In this document: one piece after another, positions 1 through 6,699 of the stretch
How the letters are laid out: the number at the start of each line of letters is the position of its first letter
How positions within the stretch are numbered: position 1 is the first letter of the stretch
From: Spirochaetaceae bacterium
GTDB taxonomy: Bacteria > Spirochaetota > Spirochaetia > Treponematales > Breznakiellaceae
Direction: 5' to 3'
Length of the DNA stretch: 12,694 bases
NCBI GenBank assembly: GCA_031279895.1
Contig: JAITHR010000144.1
Location: forward strand, 1-12,694
The notes under the pieces: model-generated
What the model was told of the DNA's origin: nothing
The model's input: only the letters and a program-made list of their open reading frames with translations
Databases searched by the model: none
Program-made: the position numbers and the translations under genes

Positions 1-121
1 CGGGCCCCCCAGACCCCACGGTAGCGCGAGACGCGCCGCGCCCCGAACAACGCGCCGCCACTTACGACGCGCACCAACGCACGGCTCCCAAACCGTCGGA
101 GGCTGCGCGAAGCGTAGCCGC
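1..121 (+). repeat. Composite intergenic repeat, copy 1 (truncated by window start)
   Basis: This non-coding GC-rich block recurs as the first half of the unit at 6774-7046 and, inverted, at 5884-6108. Shared landmarks in order are a C-rich stretch, acgcgccgcgccccgaacaa, a ttacgacgc-type stretch, aacgcacggctcccaaaccg, and a hairpin at 101-119 (GGCTGCGC, loop GAA, GCGTAGCC). The C-rich start probably corresponds to the second arm of the palindrome that opens the other copies, the first arm lying outside the window. It runs directly into the 21-bp array at 121. I see no gene here. Confidence 0.75.
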
Positions 122-434
122 GTGTACCCGAAGCGCGGGGGCGTGTACCCAAGGCGGAGAAGCGTGTCGTCAAAGCGGGGGGCGTGTACCCAAGGCGGGG
201 AGGCGTGTCGTCAAAATGCAGAGTGGTGTGCCTGAAGTGCGGAGTTGTGGCGCCGAAGCGGGGAGGCGTGTCGTCAAAGCGGGACGTCGTGTGCCTGAAG
301 TGCGGAGTTGTGGCGCTGAAGTGGGGAGATACCCGCCCGAAACAGGAGGACTTCCGTTTGTCGCGGAAATGAATCTTTCCGGGGCGGAAATGAATCTTTT
401 CAAGGCGGAAATGAATCATATCGGGGCGGAACCG
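121..434. repeat. 21-bp tandem array 1 (about 15 diverged units)
   Basis: From 121 to 434 the sequence divides into consecutive 21-bp units (121-141, 142-162, 183-203, 204-224 and on to 414-434), with one 20-bp unit at 163-182. The consensus is roughly cggaggcgtgt, then a variable core (cgtc, accc, gcct or cgcc), then aaagcg or gaagcg. Units 225-287 are repeated as a 63-bp block from 288. The last four units change character to gcggaaatgaatc. Because 21 is a multiple of three, long frames encode 7-residue repeats on both strands (for example RVVKAGR/RVPEVRS/CGAEVGR forward). No frame has a convincing ribosome-binding site, so it is annotated as repeat DNA. Confidence 0.85.
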
Positions 435-511
435 GTCAATTCCGCTTTGGCAGCATCTACGCAGTCTGCAGCAGCATTGGGGCGGGCCGCGGCTCTAAGG
501 GGACGGAGAGT

Positions 512-697
512 GGTTTGCCGCGGTATCAGGAAGCTTATGAAACAGCCGGAGGCTGCAACAACGCACGGCTCCAAAACCGCGTACCGGCTGCGCGAAGCGT
601 AGCCGCGCCTGGGCAGCAGCCAGACTGCTAACTGGACAAGGTGTTGCACCATTTGGAAACAACACGCGGCCATGCTGTGCCACCCGCCGCCGGCGGG
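512..697 (+). repeat. Composite intergenic repeat, copy 2 (rearranged modules)
   Basis: Modules seen elsewhere occur here in a different combination. A tatcaggaagc stretch (about 524-535, as in the 9419-9719 repeats) leads into hairpin CAGCC-GGA-GGCTG (543-555). Then come a piece of the acgcacggctcc module, a 9-bp hairpin CGGCTGCGC-GAA-GCGTAGCCG (585-605), the ggacaaggtgttgcacc module (634-674), and hairpin CCCGCC-GCC-GGCGGG (683-697). The stretch 435-511 between the array and this block shows no gene and nothing I recognise. Minus-strand frames here start MAACCFQMVQH, as in the 6774-7046 copy, but the frame is broken in a third copy. Confidence 0.7.
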
Positions 698-700
698 CGG

Positions 701-729
701 TTGATTTTGGGAGGGGTATCCGGTACAGT
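701..729 (+). promoter_or_regulatory. Possible promoter for the DUF1667 gene
   Basis: TTGATT (701-706) and TACAGT (724-729) are 17 bp apart, each matching the sigma-70 consensus at four of six positions. The ATG at 737 lies only 7 nt after the -10 box, so a transcript from this promoter would be leaderless or nearly so. The only Shine-Dalgarno-like run (GGGAGGGG, 709-716) lies inside the spacer and is about 20 nt from the ATG. The match is weak and could be chance. Confidence 0.35.
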
Positions 730-736
730 ACGAAGC

Positions 737-1102
737 ATGATCTCGCTTATATGTATTATCTGTCCGGTCGGGTGCGATTTGAGCGTTGAAAACGACGCGG
801 TTATGGGCAACGCCTGCCCCCGCGGAGCGGTCTACGCGCTGGAGGAAGCGCGGGCGCCCAAGCGGGTGGTTACCGCGACCTGCGCCCTTGCGGAGGAACC
901 CCCTGAAAAGAGCCGGAACCTTCCGGCTGTAAGGCGGGTTCCGGTAAAAACCCTGAGCCCCTGCCCCAAAGAACAGATAGCGGACCTCCTTTCGGACCTG
1001 TACCGCCTCCGCGTCGCGCTGCCTGTCAAAATCGGGGATCCGGTCATTACCGACTGGCGGGGAACCGGTATAACCGTGGCGGTGTCCCGGACGTTACCGT
1101 GA
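737..1102 (+). CDS. DUF1667 family cysteine-motif protein
   Basis: This 121-aa protein matches the small DUF1667 family. Its N-terminus reads CIICPVGCDL, followed by GNACPRG and the family's conserved RVVTAT-like segment. The second half contains VPVKTLSPCPKE, LPVKIGDPV and GTGITVAVSRTLP, all typical. Cysteines 6, 9, 13 and 27 could bind iron-sulfur or zinc; that is inferred from spacing. In many anaerobes the gene sits with an FAD-dependent glycerol-3-phosphate dehydrogenase-like protein and an NAD(P)H/FAD oxidoreductase, but no such partner is in this window. ATG 737 is chosen because the conserved domain starts immediately, although no good ribosome-binding site precedes it. The stop overlaps the next gene's GTG start by 4 bp, suggesting coupled translation. 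Confidence 0.85.
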   Translation: MISLICIICPVGCDLSVENDAVMGNACPRGAVYALEEARAPKRVVTATCALAEEPPEKSRNLPAVRRVPVKTLSPCPKEQIADLLSDLYRLRVALPVKIGDPVITDWRGTGITVAVSRTLP

Positions 1103-1557
1103 TTTTCAGCAAAAAAGAGCGCGGGAAAGAAGATCCCGCGGACTTCTGGCGCTCCTATGAGCGCACGATCGGGGAAACGGTTCTGGGATTTTGCCTCGCC
1201 CGCTATATCCGGGGCTGGAAAGCGTTTGAAGGGCCCCTCTGGGGCCTCTTTATCGCCACGAGCGGCGGGGCGCGTTTCCACCATTTTCCCCACGAAAGCT
1301 GGTTCGACGCCCTCTCGCGCAACGCCGGCGGCGGCGAAGCGCCGAAAGAGAAAACGTTTTTTATTCCCAAAGCGCGTCTTGTGGGCGCCGAGTTTCGGGT
1401 GGAAAGGTCGTGGTGGAAGCGCGTCCTCCTCGCGCCGGCGCCGCTCATCGCGGCGCGTTACCGCGACGACGAGGGCCTTGAGGCGGAAGTGGTCATGGAA
1501 GCGGATCGGGACGCCGCGCCCCTTGCGGAGCGCATCAGCAGTCTGGCAGGCGGCTAG
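1099..1557 (+). CDS. Unrecognised 152-aa protein
   Basis: I do not recognise this family. The start is GTG at 1099, overlapping the upstream stop in the sequence GTGA, so it probably relies on translational coupling. The product is soluble-looking, with no signal peptide or clear membrane span. It has a charged N-terminus (SKKERGKEDP), an aromatic and glycine segment (RGWKAFEGPLWGLFIATSGG), histidines and tryptophans in FHHFPHESWFD, and a C-terminal half rich in Arg and Glu. GC-rich codons match the neighbours, and tight packing against genes on both sides supports real coding. Its TAG stop (1555-1557) overlaps the convergent peptidase stop in a shared CTAG. Function cannot be given; co-transcription with the DUF1667 gene is the only contextual hint. 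Confidence 0.75.
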   Translation: MIFSKKERGKEDPADFWRSYERTIGETVLGFCLARYIRGWKAFEGPLWGLFIATSGGARFHHFPHESWFDALSRNAGGGEAPKEKTFFIPKARLVGAEFRVERSWWKRVLLAPAPLIAARYRDDEGLEAEVVMEADRDAAPLAERISSLAGG

Positions 1558-4500
1558 GCCTTAGGGTGCGGAGAAAGTTCTTGTACCGGAATGCCCCCTA
1601 GTGCGGCGGCGGCCCGCTCCGCAAGCACGGGGTCCGCAAGGATAACCATCGAGGGCCGCTCCTTCGCAAGGCGCGACGCGGCGTCCCGTACTTCTTCGGC
1701 GGTAACGGCCAGAAGCTTCTCCCGCCGCGCCGCCCGGTAAGGGTCTTCAAAGCCGATGATGAACCGGAGAAAGTCCGCGATGCTCTTGTCCGTGATGCTC
1801 AGGGGATGGGTTTCTTTGGCGTACACGCCGATAATCGATTTCTCAAGGAACTCCTCGTCAAAGCCGGCGCGTCCGGTCCGCCGCAGCGCGGCGTGAAACG
1901 CATCCAGAGAGCGGAGGGGGTTGGGGTCCCGGTAGGTTGAAAACTCAAAGGCGCTTTCGATAAGGTCCGCGCTGGCAAACGCGCCGTAGGCCCCGCCTTT
2001 CATGCGTATATCCTCCCAGAGCGCGCCCGTGGCAAGCCCGTGGGCAAGCACCTTTTCAATAGCCTGATCCGACGGGGAAAACGGCGCCGCCCGCACGGTC
2101 ATGCCGGCAAAGCCCACATGGATGTTCGGGACCGTGTAAACCTCGTCGGCCCCGGGCGCCGTATCCGCAGCCCCCTCTCCCAGAAGCGGGTGGAAAGATT
2201 TCGCGTCAGCTGTCAGGGGATTATTGGCGCCGGGCGGCCCGAACCTGCCGAAACACGCGCCGATATGCGCGAGGGAAGCGCCGAAGGTATCGCCGGATCC
2301 GGTGATATTCACGATAAGGCCGGCGCGGGACGCCAGGGTGTCCCGAATCCGCGTCAGCGCCGCGCTTATCTCCTCAACCGGCACGTTCTCAAGGCTGTGG
2401 ATAAACCGGAACTGGCGCAGGCCCCGCCAGATTTCTTTCAGCGTAGCGGCTTTGGAAATACGCCGGCCCGCCCGTTCCGATACATAGGTGTTTCCCAGGG
2501 GCACAAGGGTCGCGTCAAGGTCGTTCCGCAGCTCCGCGAGAAGAACCGTAATCCGCCGGTAATCGGTGAAGTCCGCCTCAAGGATTATCCGCAAAACAAT
2601 GTCAAGACAGGGGGCTATCTTTTCGTCCAGAGCCTTGACGCGGTATATGAGCCAGTCCCTGTCGAGCGTTTCGCGGAATCCCGCAGGCAGATCCGCGGCG
2701 CGGCGCGTTCCGGGAACCGTCGAGGAGCTTTCAAGAAGCCCGTAAAAGCCCCCAAGGGTGCGGGCCATAAGGCTCGATACGTTCCCGTAGTCAAGACCCG
2801 GAAGCCCCATACAAACCACGAACTTGGAAAAGAGCGGGAGCCAGAGGTAATCCTCCGGCGCGAAGATGTCAACCGGAAAGCCCAGGTCTATATAGGTGAT
2901 GCCGTTGGTAAAAAGGTCGTGTCCCATAACCGGTATGCCGGATGCGTCCGCGACGGTACGGGGGATGCGGTCAATAGCCGGAGAAAGGTCGCTTCGGGAA
3001 AGGTGCGGGATGAGCGCCAGGGTCTCAGGCGGATCCTCCGCGTCCTGAAGCTTCTCAAGCGCCGCGGCCTCGGCTTTCAGTTCCGCCACTCCCTCACGCC
3101 CGAGGCGCGAAACAAGCGCGTTTATCCGCGCCGCCACGGTATCGTGGTGCTTTTTAATAAAATCCTCATCCGGCTTCATCGCTACGAGCGCCCGGTGGGG
3201 GTTGTCCAGAAGGTATTTCTTCATAAGGTTTTCAAAATACCGGCTGTCCGCGGCGATACGCGCTTTTAAGGCGGTAAACGCGGGCATAAAGAGGAGCCTT
3301 TCCCAGGGCTTTGCCCCGTGAAGCCAGCCGCGCAGGGACCTTTGAAGCCACATGAGGGACCAGGGGCCGTCAGCCCGCTTAAACTCGCGGTGGGAAAACT
3401 CAAGAAGGAGAAGCGCGGCTTCGATTTCTTCCTTGGGGATGCCCTCTTCAAAGAGCCGTCGCAACGTGTCCATGATGAAAGCTTCCACCTCTTTTTCCCG
3501 ATCGGGTTTCAGTTCCACGCCCCGAAGCCCCACGGTCATCACCGTTTCCCGAAGGTCCGTCTCAAGGCCGGTCGAAGGGGTAAGGTCTTCCCCAAGGCCG
3601 GAATCAACGAGCGCGCGGGAGAGCGGGGACCCGTCATGCCCCGTAAGCACGGCGGAAAGGGCCGTAAGGCTCAGGCTTTCAAGACTGTCGGAGGAGTCCC
3701 CGCAGAGCCACGAGAGCGTTACGGTGAACCGCCGGGGCTTGTACGGCGGGCAGGGAGCCGTAACGGTGCGCGGCGCCGGCCATCTGGAAGCCTTGGGAAC
3801 CGGCGGCGCGGCTTTGCCCGCCGGAAGCCCGGGGAGGAGCGTTTCGGCTATGAAAGCGAGCTGCTTTTCCGTGGGGATACTGCCCGCCAGAAATACGCGG
3901 CAGTTCGCGGGGGAATAGCGCGTTTTGTGGAACTCCCGCAGGTTCTCCCAAGTCAGATCGGGAATGTGTTCGGGATCCCCGCCGGACTCGAAAGCGTAGG
4001 GCGTGTCGGTCAGAACGCCGGCAACGGACCAGTGCTGGATGTACCGGTCAGGGCTTGAAAAAGCGCCCAGCATCTCGTTATAGACCACGCCGGTAAACGC
4101 GGCCTCTTCCGCCCCGCCCCCACGCGCCCCCTCTTTGGGGGTCGGAAGAAACGCGAGGCGCCATCCCTCCTGCAAAAACGTCCACTTGGTAAGCAGGGGC
4201 TTAAACACCGCGTCCCCGTACACCCCCATAAGGTTGAAGTAATCCCGCTCGTTGGTGGAGCTTGCGGGATACACCGTTTTGTCGGGAAAGGTCCATGCGT
4301 TAAGGTACGTCTGGAGGCTCCCCTGTTCCAAAATAAGAAACGTGTCCTTTAACGGGTAGTTTTCCGAGCCGCAGAGCACCGAATGTTCCAGAATATGGGC
4401 GGCGCCGGCGGAATCCTCCGGTATGGTGGCGAACGCGAAGGCGAAAAGGTTCTCTTCGTCGTCGTTGAGCACGTGGAATACTTCAAGGCCCGTGTTTTGG

Positions 4501-4613
4501 TGCCGCGCCCAGATTCCCGTGGCCCCGAGTTCCTCAAGGAGAGGGGTTTCAAGGATCTCAAACCCGCTCTCCAGAACCTTTCCCGCGCACAGTGCGGTTT
4601 TCCGTGTTTTCAT
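1554..4613 (-). CDS. M16C zinc metallopeptidase, presequence-protease (PreP/Cym1) type
   Basis: This 1019-aa protein has the length and layout of M16C peptidases, four-domain clamshell enzymes that degrade short peptides. The inverted zinc motif HxxEH is HILEH at residues 73-77, with E76 the catalytic base. The third ligand is E180 in GVVYNE. Near the C-terminus, R870 and Y876 in RMKGGAY reproduce the Arg/Tyr pair that binds substrate in PreP, at the same six-residue spacing. Both catalytic halves therefore look intact. No signal peptide is visible, so a cytoplasmic site is likely. The ATG overlaps the fliG-like stop (ATGA, 4610-4613), with GAGG about 10 nt upstream, so translation is probably coupled to fliG. 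In bacteria the family's role is usually inferred to be peptide clearance. No terminator separates it from the convergent 152-aa gene. Confidence 0.93.
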   Translation of the reverse strand: MKTRKTALCAGKVLESGFEILETPLLEELGATGIWARHQNTGLEVFHVLNDDEENLFAFAFATIPEDSAGAAHILEHSVLCGSENYPLKDTFLILEQGSLQTYLNAWTFPDKTVYPASSTNERDYFNLMGVYGDAVFKPLLTKWTFLQEGWRLAFLPTPKEGARGGGAEEAAFTGVVYNEMLGAFSSPDRYIQHWSVAGVLTDTPYAFESGGDPEHIPDLTWENLREFHKTRYSPANCRVFLAGSIPTEKQLAFIAETLLPGLPAGKAAPPVPKASRWPAPRTVTAPCPPYKPRRFTVTLSWLCGDSSDSLESLSLTALSAVLTGHDGSPLSRALVDSGLGEDLTPSTGLETDLRETVMTVGLRGVELKPDREKEVEAFIMDTLRRLFEEGIPKEEIEAALLLLEFSHREFKRADGPWSLMWLQRSLRGWLHGAKPWERLLFMPAFTALKARIAADSRYFENLMKKYLLDNPHRALVAMKPDEDFIKKHHDTVAARINALVSRLGREGVAELKAEAAALEKLQDAEDPPETLALIPHLSRSDLSPAIDRIPRTVADASGIPVMGHDLFTNGITYIDLGFPVDIFAPEDYLWLPLFSKFVVCMGLPGLDYGNVSSLMARTLGGFYGLLESSSTVPGTRRAADLPAGFRETLDRDWLIYRVKALDEKIAPCLDIVLRIILEADFTDYRRITVLLAELRNDLDATLVPLGNTYVSERAGRRISKAATLKEIWRGLRQFRFIHSLENVPVEEISAALTRIRDTLASRAGLIVNITGSGDTFGASLAHIGACFGRFGPPGANNPLTADAKSFHPLLGEGAADTAPGADEVYTVPNIHVGFAGMTVRAAPFSPSDQAIEKVLAHGLATGALWEDIRMKGGAYGAFASADLIESAFEFSTYRDPNPLRSLDAFHAALRRTGRAGFDEEFLEKSIIGVYAKETHPLSITDKSIADFLRFIIGFEDPYRAARREKLLAVTAEEVRDAASRLAKERPSMVILADPVLAERAAAALGGIPVQELSPHPKA

Positions 4614-5860
4614 AGCACTATATCCTCGTCGTCTAGCAATAAAATATGGCCGGCTTCGCGGTTTTCCCTGAACCAGTCCAGAAATTCCTTCGCAACCTTG
4701 TCAACGTCCCGTTTCCGAACCGGCCCCAGGACGTCCGTTTCCTCCCGTATATGGGCCCGGCGCTCGGCGGAGATGTTGGCAAGTATTTTCTCGGTGAAGT
4801 CAACAGAGCGGTTTTTAAGAAGCAGCACGATGTCATGGTCGGACATTGAAAACAGCTTGTCCTGAATGGCCCGGTCCTCGGCCTTTACCACGTCGTCCAG
4901 GGTATTGAGCCGCTCTTTGAGGTCCGCGCGCAGGTACGGGTCTTCGGCACCCAGCTCGTCGAGTATCCGCTCCCCGAAAGACGGGTCCGCGGATTTCAGA
5001 ATGGCGGACAGCGCGTTAAGGCCGTCCACGCCGGATCCGGTATCGGTGCGCACCGCGTCCCCCATGCGGCGCACTTTTTCCTGAAGCGCGCCGGCAATCC
5101 GCTCAAGCACTTCGGGCGACGTTTTATCGAGGCGGGCGATACGCCGGATGAGGTCTACTTTCCGCTCCGGCGGGGATGCCGCCAGGACTTCGGCTGCCAG
5201 TTTGGGGGGGAGGCGGGAGAGGATAAGCGCCTCTGCCGCGACCGTTTCGTCTTTGAAAAGCAGGACGAGCTGTTCCCCCGGCAGTTTCTCAAGAAAATCA
5301 AACGAATCGAGGCGGGAATCCGGCACGGTCCGCCGCAGGATAGCCTCCCCCTTCTCCCGCCCGAAGGCGGCGTGTAAAAGATCCCGCGCCGTCTCCACGC
5401 CGCCGGCTGCATCGGCGTACCGGTACGGGTGCGAGAGGAGGGAGCGGAACTCCAGTATCACCGACGCGGCTTCCTCGGCGCTTATGCTGCGGATACCGGC
5501 AATCTCCGCGGCAACGGCCTCAACCTGTGCGCTCTCAAGGTGGGAGAGTATCTTTGAAGCTTCTTCGGATCCGATAAGCACGAGCAGTTTGGCTACCCGC
5601 CGGTATTTCGACTCCGGCGCGGGCGCGTCCCCGCTACTTTCGGCCCGCTCTTTTTCTTTCTTTTCTAAGGTTTTATTAAAGCGCGTTTCCCACTGTTTCG
5701 CGTTTTTCGGGCACGGTTCCGTTCGGACAAACGCCGACGCGCTTTCCTGCGGGTTGTTTTGGGGGCGTATGGCGTGCCGGTAGGCTGCCGCGGCGCGGGA
5801 TGCGGCGCCGGTATCCGGCTCCGGCTGTTTTGGTGTACGCATACCCCAATAATACGCCAT
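4610..5860 (-). CDS. fliG: Flagellar motor switch protein FliG paralogue (FliG1-like)
   Basis: FliG links the MS ring to the switch complex and carries the torque surface facing the stator. This 416-aa protein has a low-complexity, charged N-terminal extension (about 1-85) absent from ordinary FliG. FliG_N follows (about 87-170), then FliG_M (about 190-265) and FliG_C (about 300-405). By alignment to E. coli, torque residues K264, D288, D289 and R297 correspond to K349, E373, E374 and R382, so charge is kept, whereas R281 aligns with E366 next to R367. The FliM-binding EHPQ is replaced by ETVA-like sequence (205-208) and the MFVF hinge by LNTL (318-321). Spirochaetes often carry two fliG genes; the extension and divergence suggest the specialised FliG1. 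The start is ATG 5860 with AGGGGG 5 nt upstream; Met7 (5842) is the alternative. Confidence 0.88.
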   Translation of the reverse strand: MAYYWGMRTPKQPEPDTGAASRAAAAYRHAIRPQNNPQESASAFVRTEPCPKNAKQWETRFNKTLEKKEKERAESSGDAPAPESKYRRVAKLLVLIGSEEASKILSHLESAQVEAVAAEIAGIRSISAEEAASVILEFRSLLSHPYRYADAAGGVETARDLLHAAFGREKGEAILRRTVPDSRLDSFDFLEKLPGEQLVLLFKDETVAAEALILSRLPPKLAAEVLAASPPERKVDLIRRIARLDKTSPEVLERIAGALQEKVRRMGDAVRTDTGSGVDGLNALSAILKSADPSFGERILDELGAEDPYLRADLKERLNTLDDVVKAEDRAIQDKLFSMSDHDIVLLLKNRSVDFTEKILANISAERRAHIREETDVLGPVRKRDVDKVAKEFLDWFRENREAGHILLLDDEDIVL

Positions 5861-5877
5861 ACCCGCCCCCTACACAA
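5849..5877 (-). promoter_or_regulatory. Candidate promoter overlapping the fliG start
   Basis: On the minus strand TTGTGT (5877-5872) and TATTAT (5854-5849) are separated by 17 bp. If used, transcription would begin next to the Met7 codon (5842-5840), excluding the ATG at 5860 and giving a leaderless message. It conflicts with the AGGGGG ribosome-binding site (5871-5866) that favours ATG 5860, so at most one reading is correct. The -35 match is poor. Confidence 0.25.
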
Positions 5878-5883
5878 CCGTCT

Positions 5884-6108
5884 CCGCCCGCCGGCGGCGG
5901 GTGGCACAGCATGGCCGCCTGTTGCTTCCGAATGGTGCAACACCGTGTCCGGTGAGCGGGCTGGCTGCTGTTGAGGCGCGGCTACGCTTCGCGCAGTCTC
6001 CGACGGTTCGGGAGCCGTGCGTTGTTGTGCGCGGTAAGGGGCGGGTTGTTGTTCGGGGCGCGGCGCGTCTCGCGTCGGTGGGGGGTTTGGGGGAACCGGT
6101 TCCCCCAA
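5884..6108 (-). repeat. Composite intergenic repeat, copy 3 (inverted)
   Basis: Read on the minus strand this is a full-length copy. It opens with a perfect 22-bp palindrome (6108-6087, core GGGGGAACCGGTTCCCCC), then acccccc and the acgcgccgcgccccgaac and acgcacggctccc modules. A hairpin (5998-5980) with loop GAA follows, then cctcaacagcagccag, the ggtgttgcaccatt module (5950-5910), and finally hairpin CCCGCC-GCC-GGCGGG (5901-5887) just upstream of the fliG gene. It faces away from the copy at 6774-7046, so the pair forms an inverted repeat around the second 21-bp array. No gene is supported here; open frames in it are not conserved between copies. Confidence 0.8.
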
Positions 6109-6258
6109 CCGCCGGAGGCAGCTAGTCAGTCGCCGTCCGCTGAGAGCCGCTCCGCATGACGCCGCTTAAAACAGCCGGAGTCTGGCGGGCAATAACTCCT
6201 TTACTAATATATACTTACTACGCCGTATCCACAGGATTCCGCCCCCCGACCGGCGGTT
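6109..6258. other. Spacer between copy 3 and array 2, with an AT-rich island
   Basis: There is no gene. The stretch begins with a decayed hairpin of the GGA-loop family (6109-6121) and a gctagtcagtcgc stretch resembling, in inverted form, sequence just after array 2 (about 6701-6716). A second decayed hairpin copy follows (CAGCC-GGA-GTCTG, 6172-6184). The only AT-rich island of the region (about 6190-6220, ctttactaatatatacttac) could hold a promoter on either strand, but I cannot identify a -35/-10 pair with confidence. Confidence 0.5.
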
Positions 6259-6699
6259 ATACACCGGTATTTCCGTCACAGAAATTCGGATTTCCGTGAC
6301 GGAATTCCGTCCCCCTGAAACGGAATTCCCGCACCCTAAAACAGGGAGCCGTGTTCCCAAAACGGAACCCCCGCTTCCCAAGGCAGAACCCCCTGTCCCC
6401 AAAGCAAACCCCCTCCCGCCAAATCGCGGGCCTGCACCTCCGTGATAAAGGTGCGCACCTCCGGGGCAAAGGTGCGGAATTCCATGACGCGGATCCGGAT
6501 CTCCAGAGCGCGGATCCGGATCTCCAGAGCGCGGATCCGGATCTCCATGACGCGGAGGCGTGGTGCCGAAGCGCGGAGCGGTGTCGTCAAAGCGGGACGG
6601 CGGGGCGCCGAAGCGGGACGGCGTGTTGTCAAAGAGGGGAGTTGTGTGCCTGAAGCGCGGAGTTGTGTCGTCAAAGCGGGGGCGGGTGCGCTCCGAACC
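6259..6699. repeat. 21-bp tandem array 2 (21 units in perfect register)
   Basis: The 441 bp divide into 21 consecutive units of exactly 21 bp without a phase break. Identity ranges from perfect (6490-6510 and 6511-6531, both cggatccggatctccagagc plus g) to strongly diverged at the left (ggaattccgtccccctgaaa-type). Left units are ggaa/ccc rich, middle units ggatcc rich, and right units match array 1 (cggagttgtgtcgtcaaagc-type), alternating gtcgtcaaag and gccgaag cores. Every reading frame gives 7-residue repeats, such as RIRISRA forward and EIRIRAL or GFRFGNT-like on the reverse. All six frames are open over much of it and none has a clear ribosome-binding site, so I annotate repeat DNA. A heptad-repeat protein is not excluded. 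Confidence 0.88.

Noticed and set aside
121..434. CRISPR array
   Set aside because: Units are contiguous 21-mers with no unique spacers and no cas genes nearby.
216..602. A 128-codon heptad-repeat protein gene on the plus strand
   Set aside because: No suitably spaced ribosome-binding site, competing open frames on both strands, and it runs into repeat modules shared with non-coding regions. Kept only as a possibility under the array finding.
2040..3269. Long plus-strand frame (409 codons) inside the M16C gene
   Set aside because: Antisense shadow of a gene with intact catalytic motifs; composition is Arg/Gly-rich with no recognisable domain.
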